A stretch of DNA of 64,000 bases from Denitratisoma oestradiolicum (lineage in GTDB: Bacteria > Pseudomonadota > Gammaproteobacteria > Burkholderiales > Rhodocyclaceae), in the NCBI RefSeq assembly GCF_902813185.1, contig NZ_LR778301.1, forward strand, positions 3,824,001 through 3,888,000. Reading direction: 5' to 3'. The position numbers and the translations under genes were made by a program. How positions within the stretch are numbered: the first letter of the stretch is position 1; each line of letters starts with the position of its first letter. The notes below the pieces were generated by a model. It was given only the letters and a program-made list of their open reading frames with translations. It was not told the origin of the DNA and ran no database searches. This document shows positions 17,859 to 25,166 of the stretch, piece after piece.

Positions 17859-19952
17859 ATGATTCAAAGTGTGAGCATCTGGCTGATCATGGTCATGATG
17901 ATTGCGTACGGCGGCTTCTCAAGAGCCGCTACAGTGGTAGATAACGAACTGCTGGCTCGAGAACCCAGCGGGGCGAACTGGGCGGGCTATGGTCGTACCT
18001 TCGACGAACAGCGATACAGTCCCTTAACGCAGATCAACGAACATAACGTAGGGCGGCTTGGTTTGATTTGGACTTTGGACCTGCCTGATACACATAGCGT
18101 CACAACGGTCCCTCTAGCAGTCGACGGGGTGATTTACTTCGCAGCAGGCTACACGGTTGTTCATGCAGTGGATGCCCGAACCGGAAAACTACTCTGGCGT
18201 TATGACTCAGAGGCCACTAAATTAGCAGGCCACAAGATGCGGGGATCATGGGGGATTCGTGGCCTAGCATTCTGGAGAGGGCGGGTCTACGCCGGAACCG
18301 TTGATGGCCGTTTGATTGCCGTGGACGCCAAGACTGGCAAGCTTGCGTGGAGCACCATGACCGTCGGCAAGAATGACAACCGCTACATTACCGGCGCCCC
18401 CAAGGTCTTCAATGGCCTGGTGGTCATCGGCCACGGCGGTGCGGACTACGGCCCGGTACGGGGCTACGTCACCGCCTACGATGCCGAGACCGGTGTCCAG
18501 CGTTGGCGCTTTTACACCGTCCCCGGCAATCCGGCCGATGGCTTCGAAAACAAGGCGATGGAAATGGCCGCCAAGACCTGGACCGGCGAGTGGTGGAAAC
18601 ACGGCGGTGGCGGCACCGTCTGGAACGCCATGACCTACGACCCGGAGTTCAACCGCATCTACCTGGGCACGGGCAACGGCGCCCCCTGGAACCAGAAGAT
18701 CCGCAGCCCCGGCGGCGGCGACAACCTGTTCCTCTGCTCCGTCGTCGCCCTGGACGCCGACACCGGCGAGTACGTCTGGCATTACCAGACCAATCCCGGC
18801 GAGACCTGGGACTACAACTCGGCCATGGACATGGTGCTGGCGGACCTGACGATCGAGGGCAAGGCGAGGAAGGTGATGCTGCACGCGCCGAAGAACGGCT
18901 TCTTCTACGTCATCGACCGGGAAACCGGCAAGCTGATCTCCGCCGAGAAGATCGCCAAGGTCACCTGGGCCGAGAGGATCGACCTCGCCACCGGCCGGCC
19001 GGTGGAAAACCCCGAGGCTCGCTACCCGAATGGAGAAGCTACAGTATGGCCAGGAAATAAGGGTGCCCACAGTTGGTACCCAATGGCCTTCAATCCCAAT
19101 ACAGGCTTAGTCTATGTCCCTGTGTGGGAGTCATCGACTTATTACAATGATCAGGGCGTAGACCTTGGAAGCTGGAAGCACCCCGCAGGTTTTTCCTTTA
19201 GCTCCGGCCTGGCTTCGGGAAAAGGTAAACCTGGCCCACCCGATCCGGTAGAGTCATATCTACTTGCCTGGAATCCTGTTACACAGCGATCGGTTTGGCG
19301 CGTACCAACCCCTTGGGGTTACAACAGCGGTGTAACGACTAGTGCGGGTAATTTAGTATTTCAAGCTAATGCCGATGGCAAGCTGCGGATCTACGCCGCA
19401 GATAATGGGAAAGAACTGGGAGCCTTCGAATTAGGAGTAGGCACGCTCTCACCACCCATCACCTATATCGTCGATGGACGGCAATACGTTTCCATCCTGG
19501 CCGGTTGGTTAAGGGGTATTCCCATGAAGCCTATTGTTGAAGATAAAACATCAGGCTGGTGGTCCGGGCGTGAGCAGCCCCGACGGCTACTAACCTTTGC
19601 CATAGATGGCAAGGCCGATCTCCCAAGCCCACCTCGTCCAGCCAAGCCCATTCCTTTGGATGACCTGAGTTTTACACCGGAGCCAGAAAAAGTAGAAGTC
19701 GGAGCCAAAGCCTATGGCCGATTGTGCCAAACATGTCATGGTGCGGCTGCGGTGTCCGGAGGTTACATTCCGGATCTGCGTGCTTCACCAATTCCAATGT
19801 CCCTCGATGCATTGCGTCAAGTAGTCCAGCAAGGAGCATTGCGCAGCCGAGGCATGCCCATGTTTGACGACATCACTGAAAAGGATTTGATCGCCATCCG
19901 CCACTATCTACGTGCTCGGGCGCGAGAGTCCCTCGCGCAGGGCCATCCCTAG
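17859..19952 (+). CDS. Quinohemoprotein (PQQ plus cytochrome c) alcohol dehydrogenase-like protein
   Basis: 697 residues from the ATG at 17859 (TAAGGGG upstream; a TTG 6 bp earlier is the alternative). A signal peptide ends near FSRA-AT. An eight-bladed propeller with repeated W motifs (VDARTGKLLWRYD, VDAKTGKLAWST) binds PQQ. YDPEFNRIYLGTGNGAPWNQ and ETWDYNSAMD are typical of type II alcohol dehydrogenases. The C-terminal cytochrome c has CQTCH at about 623-627. The adjacent-cysteine pair usual near the PQQ ring appears absent: the aligned stretch reads RGSWGIRG. Probably oxidises a hydroxyl group in the periplasm and passes electrons to the respiratory chain. The middle third of the gene has a different base composition (see 18300-19020). 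Confidence 0.85.
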   Translation: MIQSVSIWLIMVMMIAYGGFSRAATVVDNELLAREPSGANWAGYGRTFDEQRYSPLTQINEHNVGRLGLIWTLDLPDTHSVTTVPLAVDGVIYFAAGYTVVHAVDARTGKLLWRYDSEATKLAGHKMRGSWGIRGLAFWRGRVYAGTVDGRLIAVDAKTGKLAWSTMTVGKNDNRYITGAPKVFNGLVVIGHGGADYGPVRGYVTAYDAETGVQRWRFYTVPGNPADGFENKAMEMAAKTWTGEWWKHGGGGTVWNAMTYDPEFNRIYLGTGNGAPWNQKIRSPGGGDNLFLCSVVALDADTGEYVWHYQTNPGETWDYNSAMDMVLADLTIEGKARKVMLHAPKNGFFYVIDRETGKLISAEKIAKVTWAERIDLATGRPVENPEARYPNGEATVWPGNKGAHSWYPMAFNPNTGLVYVPVWESSTYYNDQGVDLGSWKHPAGFSFSSGLASGKGKPGPPDPVESYLLAWNPVTQRSVWRVPTPWGYNSGVTTSAGNLVFQANADGKLRIYAADNGKELGAFELGVGTLSPPITYIVDGRQYVSILAGWLRGIPMKPIVEDKTSGWWSGREQPRRLLTFAIDGKADLPSPPRPAKPIPLDDLSFTPEPEKVEVGAKAYGRLCQTCHGAAAVSGGYIPDLRASPIPMSLDALRQVVQQGALRSRGMPMFDDITEKDLIAIRHYLRARARESLAQGHP
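18300..19020 (+). other. GC-rich internal segment of the PQQ dehydrogenase gene (likely gene-conversion tract)
   Basis: Within one uninterrupted reading frame, base and codon use switch from mixed to strongly GC3-rich and back. My hand counts give 40/60 G+C in 18721-18780 against 29/60 in 19081-19140 and 30/60 in 18181-18240. The inner codons (GCC, GGC, CTG, ACC, AAG) look like the rest of the chromosome, while the flanks use GGT, CCA, TTA and ATA freely. The simplest reading is homologous replacement of the middle of an acquired gene by a resident GC-rich paralogue. Boundaries are approximate. Confidence 0.6.
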
Positions 19953-20131
19953 CAAGGAATGAGAAGTTCCACTGGGCTCAGATTTATGCATGCCTACTGG
20001 TTCCACTGGGCAAGAACGGTAATACTGAGAAAACGTGCTTCCCACTCGTCACGGGCGACATGAAGTGTGGTGCATTAGCCCCATTACCGAATGGGAAACA
20101 CGGCATTTACCATTCAAATAGAGGAGTAATG

Positions 20132-21109
20132 ATGAGCAGGCCTGATTACTTTGTTGCAATGACTGAGTTCCATTTCATGAACCCGCAGACCATGAGCGAG
20201 ATTGGATACTATCCGGGCATGACTCAATGGCACGACAGCTGTGGCGGGGTACTGACCGCCTGGGCAGGAAGGGATCTTGACAGCGAATGGCCAGAGCCCG
20301 TGGCCAGTGCGCTTATTCAATACATGGATCAAACCAGCGTAGACGTGGCCTTCTGCCTGCGCGAGCCGATGATGGACATCACCGGTGGTGTCGTCTCCAT
20401 GTCGACCAACGGCTTCATGCTGCAGCAGATCGAACCATATCCTGATCGCATGTATCTGGAAGCCAACGTGGGTCCCGTCATGCGTCGCGGTATCGAGCAC
20501 GCCAACTGGGAACTGGAATATCTGGTGAAGGAACGGGGAGCCAAGCTGTGCAAGGTCTATACACCCGAAGATATCGGTCCCCTTAACGACCGCCGCATGT
20601 GGCCCTTCTACGAGAAAGCCTGCGAACTGGGTGTTCCGCTAACCATGCACACCGGCGCCGCCTATGTTTGCCCTCAGCCCGGCGCGCACTGCGAAGTGCG
20701 TCAATTAGATGACATCATGCTGGCATTCCCCGAACTGAAGGTCATTGCTTACCATGCTGGATGGCCCTACTCGGAGGAACTGATCGGTTTGTGCGGCAAG
20801 CACAAGAACCTCTACATGAGCCTGTCGGGCATCATCGGCTGGTTCCAGCGTGCTCCCTATCGCGGCTACCACACCATCGGAACAGCGATGCAATGGATGT
20901 CATCGGAAAAGATCGTGTTGGGCTTCGATCTGCCATTCGATGATCTTAGTCGGGTGGTAAATTACATCGCCGATCTGGAGATGCCGGAAGAATTGCAGAA
21001 GAACTGGGGGTTCGCTCCCCTGACAGAAAAGGACAAGGCCAACATCCTGGGCCTGAATTTGGCTCGACTAACCGGCATTGCTCCCACTAAGCGGGTGCCG
21101 AAAAAATAA
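20132..21109 (+). CDS. Amidohydrolase-2 family metal-dependent hydrolase
   Basis: 325 residues from the second of two adjacent ATGs; GAGGAG at 20121-20126 is better spaced for 20132. The gap after the PQQ gene is 179 bp. TIM-barrel features of the amidohydrolase-2/ACMSD group: LTMHTGAA (metal His), ELKVIAYHAGWP (second His) and EKIVLGFDLPF, which corresponds to the GSD(Y/F)P metal-aspartate motif, with Phe for Ser. The usual N-terminal H-x-H is not evident; EFHFMN holds one His. Family members hydrolyse or decarboxylate ring-cleavage products. It closes the exported catabolic module but has no signal peptide, so it acts in the cytoplasm. Substrate unknown. Confidence 0.78.
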   Translation: MSRPDYFVAMTEFHFMNPQTMSEIGYYPGMTQWHDSCGGVLTAWAGRDLDSEWPEPVASALIQYMDQTSVDVAFCLREPMMDITGGVVSMSTNGFMLQQIEPYPDRMYLEANVGPVMRRGIEHANWELEYLVKERGAKLCKVYTPEDIGPLNDRRMWPFYEKACELGVPLTMHTGAAYVCPQPGAHCEVRQLDDIMLAFPELKVIAYHAGWPYSEELIGLCGKHKNLYMSLSGIIGWFQRAPYRGYHTIGTAMQWMSSEKIVLGFDLPFDDLSRVVNYIADLEMPEELQKNWGFAPLTEKDKANILGLNLARLTGIAPTKRVPKK

Positions 21110-21152
21110 TCTATTTACTTTGTCTTCAGCTCCAATAAGCAATTATCCGTAA

Positions 21153-21347
21153 AAAGTATTCGGCCGCTCCGGTCTTCGTGTTTCTGAGCTATGCCTTGGC
21201 GCCATGACATTTGGCCGTGATGACGGCTTTTGGCAATTTGGCGCCAATGCAGCCGATAGCCACCAGATGTTCGATTTATTCGTTGAAGCTGGCGGCAACT
21301 TCGTCGATACGGCACTCGTTTATGGTGGTACCAGCGAGGCCTTGCAG
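21153..21347 (+). pseudogene. Aldo/keto reductase remnant (N-terminal fragment)
   Basis: The translation in one frame from 21159 reads [19 protein letters not shown], then [19 protein letters not shown], unmistakably the N-terminal third of an aldo/keto reductase, including the catalytic Asp (VDTA) and Tyr (VYGG). There is no start codon: a TAA precedes the frame by two codons. Similarity ends after about 64 residues, and the catalytic Lys and His parts are missing. Truncated at both ends, it is a deletion remnant lying between the amidohydrolase gene and the sulfatase remnant. Confidence 0.75.
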
Positions 21348-21435
21348 AAAAGGTGTGCCTTCCCAGGTTACCGGAAGAGCAAGGCTAATGAGAGTAAAGG
21401 GTCGCTTAATAGACAACTCTGCGTAAATTCTTAAG

Positions 21436-21488
21436 GCTGCATCCCAGTTTCTTGATGGGGCGTTCATTTGCCCCTCAAGAGACGCAGC
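21436..21488. repeat. Inverted repeat in the decayed region
   Basis: The arms CTTGATGGGGC and TGCCCCTCAAG (21451-21461 and 21469-21479, one mismatch) are flanked by an outer pair GCTGC/GCAGC, forming a long hairpin. It lies between two gene remnants. It could be a mobile-element end or a terminator; no transposase could be confirmed. Confidence 0.4.
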
Positions 21489-21584
21489 TAATGAAGCACC
21501 CACACGAAATGAATTGGAGTGGTAATCCCCCCATTTCTAGGGGAGACGGATTCAACCGGTCACTGCAACACCTCACTTTGATCG

Positions 21585-21944
21585 ATGTATATGATCGGGA
21601 GAATCAAGATGGTGAGTGTGTTTGGGGGGATGACGAATGAGCGCAAGATTCGGATCTACTACAACGAGCGCGAACTGACCGCCCTGCGCGTGGGCCTCTG
21701 GAAGGGACACTTCAAGACCCGGGAAGGTTTCTTCGACTGGAACAAGCCGGCAGCCCTGATGTTCCATCTGCGCATGGATCCTTTCGAGAAGCAGGATGGC
21801 TCCAAGTCCCAGCACATGGCCATGGAGAAATCCTGGATCGGTGGTCTGATGCGTGATGTGCTGGGGCAGCACATGATGAGCCTCAAAAAATTCCAACCTC
21901 GCCAGAAAGGTTCATCATTGGTTCTGAGAGATGTTTTGGAGTGA
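21585..21944 (+). pseudogene. Arylsulfatase C-terminal remnant
   Basis: From about 21640 the frame reads KIRIYYNERELTALRVG, then WKGHFKTREGFFDW, LMFHLRMDPFEKQDG and FQPRQKGSSL. This is the C-terminal beta-sheet region of bacterial arylsulfatases (typically YYxDxxLxAVRxGxWKxHF, NLRxDPFE, PPRQKxGSF). The catalytic N-terminal domain, including C-x-P-x-R, is absent, and nothing recognisable joins it upstream. It is therefore the 3' end of a lost second sulfatase, not part of the intact gene at 12322, whose C-terminus is different. An ATG at 21585 gives a 119-residue open frame, but a functional product is unlikely. Confidence 0.75.
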
Positions 21945-22158
21945 ACAAACGATTCAATACTGCCAAGGCGATTCACCATCAGAAACGCAGGGGATGGCGG
22001 TCAGAGGCCGGGATCTTTTCCTGCTTGCGCCGCCTCACTTGTAGACCGGCTTCGGCATAGAGCCAATTCCAGCGCGACCCCTCGGATGGTGATTTCCAGA
22101 ATCATTGGGGTAATGCAAGATTTCTAGGTAAGTACAAATACAGCCAGAACCAACTTAC
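21945..22158. other. Intergenic stretch, no gene seen
   Basis: These 214 bp between the sulfatase remnant and the 3' end of the minus-strand regulator have lower GC than the flanks and contain no open frame or hairpin that I can support. Confidence 0.4.
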
Positions 22159-23142
22159 TTAGGTTTTTTCTTCGAGATAACTGCCCAGCTCAACCTTGTT
22201 ACGCACTCCAAGTTTCAAATAGCACTCACGCAGATAGCTCCTAACCGTACTTGGGGATAGCCCTTCCATGCGAGCAATTTCCTTGTACGAGTAACCAGTT
22301 GAATAGGCACGGGCTACCGTTTCCTCGCGCGGTGTTAAGCCACTACCCGCGCGGCGGATAGCTGATAGCTCGATGACATTTCCCATGTCTGCTTTCCGTT
22401 GGCTCGCCTCTATGATCAGGGTACGTCCGACCAACTTTCCACTGCCCTGGGAACACAGCACCTGAAGCTCCGGTGGCAGTGCATTTCCACTCCACTGAGG
22501 AAATTCAGAAAGTAAAAGTCGATTGAACTTGACTGGGGCATGAGTGAGTACTCCGTTAGCCTTGGCAAGGGCTACCACGCTACGAGTTTTATCCAGTTGT
22601 CGACTAAGCATCAGCTGCCAGTTGAGTTTTTCAGCATAAAGAAGATGTTGAACCAGCAGTTGAACAAGAGTTCGTTCTTCCGGCGAGAATGGGTGGAGAT
22701 TGGCACCGCGATAAAGGGAAATAAAGCTCCCCAGATCATTATCTTCAATCGAACAACCAGCGATCAGTGCAGATGCCAGATTGTATTTCCTGCCGAAAGC
22801 GAGTAATTCCGGGCTGGTATGACTCTGGTAATGGTCACCGTCGGTCCGGATTATCACCCCTAAATCCTGACGAGTAATCTCCAACAGCTCGTTGCTATTT
22901 GAAATAGCCCACCAGTCATTTGAAATAGCCCACCAGTCGACAACGAAATCGTTTGGAAGGCGGTGGAGATAGCTATCGAACACGGCTGCCTTGTCCGTGA
23001 ACGCGGTTCCCCACCAGGCTGACGAAAACTCCAATTCCTTATCCAGGCGGTCTAGCGCTTCCTTGCGGAAGCATTCCGGTGGAATGGACACCGCCAGCTT
23101 GAGCCAATCGCGGGTAAGTCGGGAGAATATCTCGATGTCCAT
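22159..23142 (-). CDS. LuxR-family transcriptional regulator 2
   Basis: 327 residues from the ATG at 23142; a TTG at 23229 would add 29 Cys-rich residues and is less likely. The C-terminal 60 residues form the LuxR helix-turn-helix: LTPREETVARAYSTGYSYKEIAR followed by LSPSTVRSYLRECYLKLGV. The N-terminal sensor region is unrecognised but its overall layout resembles the regulator at 6217. A perfect tandem duplication of 21 bases adds seven residues, giving WWAISND-WWAISN in the sensor part. It is divergent from the serine hydrolase gene at 23338 and likely controls it or the steroid module. A direct repeat CTACGGCA (23291-23298 and 23302-23309) lies in the shared promoter region. Confidence 0.82.
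   Translation of the reverse strand: MDIEIFSRLTRDWLKLAVSIPPECFRKEALDRLDKELEFSSAWWGTAFTDKAAVFDSYLHRLPNDFVVDWWAISNDWWAISNSNELLEITRQDLGVIIRTDGDHYQSHTSPELLAFGRKYNLASALIAGCSIEDNDLGSFISLYRGANLHPFSPEERTLVQLLVQHLLYAEKLNWQLMLSRQLDKTRSVVALAKANGVLTHAPVKFNRLLLSEFPQWSGNALPPELQVLCSQGSGKLVGRTLIIEASQRKADMGNVIELSAIRRAGSGLTPREETVARAYSTGYSYKEIARMEGLSPSTVRSYLRECYLKLGVRNKVELGSYLEEKT
22897..22938 (-). repeat. Perfect 21-bp tandem duplication inside the LuxR-type regulator gene
   Basis: Bases 22897-22917 and 22918-22938 are identical. The duplication is in frame and inserts seven residues (DWWAISN repeated) in the N-terminal domain. It looks like recent slippage. Confidence 0.9.
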
Positions 23143-23337
23143 GAGGTTGTGATTCAAAACTTCGATACACCCCCTGCATTTGCAGGGTATGAACAACGTG
23201 GCGTGTAAAGGATAGTCCTCGGGCGGCAACCAGCAATGTTCCGGCCTTTACACCATTGTGGTTAGTAATGACCGCCGAAAGACGTCAATGCTACGGCAGA
23301 ACTACGGCAATCACTCCGCCTTTAAAAAAGATTTATT

Positions 23338-24654
23338 TTGCATAAAACCAAGCTCACTTGCTACGGCGTTATCCAATGTCTACCCTCGATCCTATTCTCC
23401 ATCCTGGCCCTGAGCGGAACGATAGCGGCACTTCTCACCCAAGCGGCCTTGGCGGCAGATATACCGGCAGCCGATCTTATGAAGGGTTTCCCCCCTCCGC
23501 CGGAAGCCCGAGTCAATGTCCTGAACTGGCAGCAAAATCCACAGAAAATCTGGTCATTCCAGCACGTAAGAGAACTGTTTCCGACGCGTCGCATTCAACC
23601 AAAATCCCCAGGGGCTTCTTGGCAGGGGGCTCAGAAATTCGAGCATCTTAAGTTCAAGCAGGGAGCTCAGTCGGTAACTTGGCCCGAGTTTCTACAGCGT
23701 AACCACGTTGATGCCGCATTGATACTGCATCAAGGGAAGGTCGTTGACGAACGTTACTTTAATGGCATGGATAAAGGTGTCCCACACTTTATGTTCTCTG
23801 CCTCTAAGTCCATGACTGGGCTGATGGCCGCCACTGCCGTGGCGGAAGGCCGTCTCGATGAGACGGCTCAAGTAGGCAAACTGATTCCCGAATTGGTTGG
23901 GAGCGCCTGGGCGGACGCCACCGTTCGCCAAGTTATGGATATGACCGATGGCGTGCGATTCAGCGAGGATTATTACGACCCGTCTGCCGACGTCTGGGCC
24001 TATTCCGCAGCGATGGGCTGGGTTACATCGGAAACCCGAAATGTTCGCCAAGTTGGCATTCTGGAAATGCTGCCAACGCTTCGCGCTCGCTACGATGAAC
24101 CTCAAGGCAAGGTCTTCCACTATCGCTCGGCAGCGACTGATGTCGTCGCCTGGCTGGCGAAGAGAGCCTACGGTATGACGGTAAGCGAGTGGCTCGAGTC
24201 GCGATTGTGGGCTCCCTTAGGCATGGAATACGACGCCAGCATGATGCTGGATCCAGCGGGCACCGAGGTGGCATTTGCTGGAATCAGCGCCACAGCTCGG
24301 GACCTGGCCCGTATTGGACAAATGCTTTTGGATGGAGGCCGGGTCAATGGATACCAGATTCTTCCATCAAGTATTCCGGCCGATCTGGCGAAGGGTGGGG
24401 ACCAGGCTGCTTTCGAGGCGGGAGCGCCTGGAGCCAAGGGGCGATCCTATCGCAACCAGTGGTGGGTGAGCCATCAAAGCCCACGATCCTTCAGTGCCAT
24501 AGGTGCTTTTAATCAACGCCTGATGGTATTCCCCGACGACGGCTTAGTGGTGGTGCTTTTTTCCAGCCATCCCCGCCCGACGGCGGCTCCCGAACTTGAA
24601 TTGCCGCTGCATAACGCAGTCTTGGCCATGGTGCAGCAGTTACAGGGCCGTTAA
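23338..24654 (+). CDS. Exported serine hydrolase of the beta-lactamase (class C/penicillin-binding-protein) family
   Basis: 438 residues if translation begins at the TTG at 23338. This start gives a normal Sec signal peptide (long hydrophobic run ending QAALAAD), and no ATG or GTG offers one. The active-site S-x-x-K appears in FMFSASKSMTGLMAA and the second motif as HYRSAATD (Y-x-S in place of Y-x-N). RSYRNQWWV and VFPDDGLVVVLFSS near the end fit the family. Homologues include 6-aminohexanoate-dimer hydrolases and esterases; a true beta-lactamase is unlikely. It is divergent from the LuxR-type regulator and 8 bp before the type II secretion operon, but codon use differs from gspC onward. Confidence 0.8.
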   Translation: MHKTKLTCYGVIQCLPSILFSILALSGTIAALLTQAALAADIPAADLMKGFPPPPEARVNVLNWQQNPQKIWSFQHVRELFPTRRIQPKSPGASWQGAQKFEHLKFKQGAQSVTWPEFLQRNHVDAALILHQGKVVDERYFNGMDKGVPHFMFSASKSMTGLMAATAVAEGRLDETAQVGKLIPELVGSAWADATVRQVMDMTDGVRFSEDYYDPSADVWAYSAAMGWVTSETRNVRQVGILEMLPTLRARYDEPQGKVFHYRSAATDVVAWLAKRAYGMTVSEWLESRLWAPLGMEYDASMMLDPAGTEVAFAGISATARDLARIGQMLLDGGRVNGYQILPSSIPADLAKGGDQAAFEAGAPGAKGRSYRNQWWVSHQSPRSFSAIGAFNQRLMVFPDDGLVVVLFSSHPRPTAAPELELPLHNAVLAMVQQLQGR

Positions 24655-24662
24655 ATCCTCGA

Positions 24663-25112
24663 ATGCAGAAAAAACTTCCCCACCTCCTGCGCAAGGTCAG
24701 CTATCCCGCGCTGGCCCTGACCTTTGCCTTGGCAACTGGAGGCCTGGCCGCCCACTGGGGTTGGCGCTTCTTCGGCCCCCGCGGGATGGCACCGCTGCCG
24801 GAGCTGACAGCCAGTGCCAACGTCGACCTCGCCACGGCCTCGCGGCTGTTCGGCGGCCCGCTCGCCAGCAGCAGTCCGAATGCCGAGCGCCTGCACATCA
24901 GCGGCTGGCTCATCGGCGCCAAAGGCGGCTTTGCCATTCTCACCCTGCCCGATGGCCGACAGGCGCCTGCGACTGTGGGGCACGAAGTATTGCCGGGGCT
25001 GAAAGTTGAAGCGGTGGACCAGGATGGCCTGTTGTTGCGCCAGGGCCAGCAGCAAAGGCGCATCGCGCCCCCTGAAGGTTCCAAGCCCCCCTCCCTGACC
25101 ACGGCCCCCTGA
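24663..25112 (+). CDS. gspC: Short GspC-like inner-membrane protein of the type II secretion system
   Basis: 149 residues: a short cytoplasmic N-terminus, one membrane segment (about 14-32, YPALALTFALATGGLAA), then a periplasmic homology region with LFGGPL and LHISGWLIGAKGGFAILTLPDG, as in GspC. The protein ends after the homology region, so it lacks the PDZ or coiled-coil domain of full-length GspC (usually about 270-300 residues). GspC links the inner-membrane platform to the GspD secretin. It stands first in the gsp operon, directly before gspD, which supports the call despite the weak sequence. Confidence 0.75.
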   Translation: MQKKLPHLLRKVSYPALALTFALATGGLAAHWGWRFFGPRGMAPLPELTASANVDLATASRLFGGPLASSSPNAERLHISGWLIGAKGGFAILTLPDGRQAPATVGHEVLPGLKVEAVDQDGLLLRQGQQQRRIAPPEGSKPPSLTTAP

Positions 25113-25166
25113 GCCTGCAGGCGGGGAAAATTTACCACCAGACTGACCTTCTTCGAGAAGAACCCC

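Noticed and set aside
21436..21488. Possible integron attC-like site
   Set aside because: The hairpin size is suggestive, but no RYYYAAC/GTTRRRY core sites can be placed at its ends and no integrase is near.
21340..21510. Possible transposase C-terminal remnant on the minus strand (a [12 protein letters not shown] stretch)
   Set aside because: The resemblance to Mutator/IS256-type ends is too weak to support without a search.
12322..21944. The sulfatase remnant as a displaced end of the intact sulfatase
   Set aside because: The intact gene has its own complete and different C-terminus, so the fragment comes from another sulfatase.
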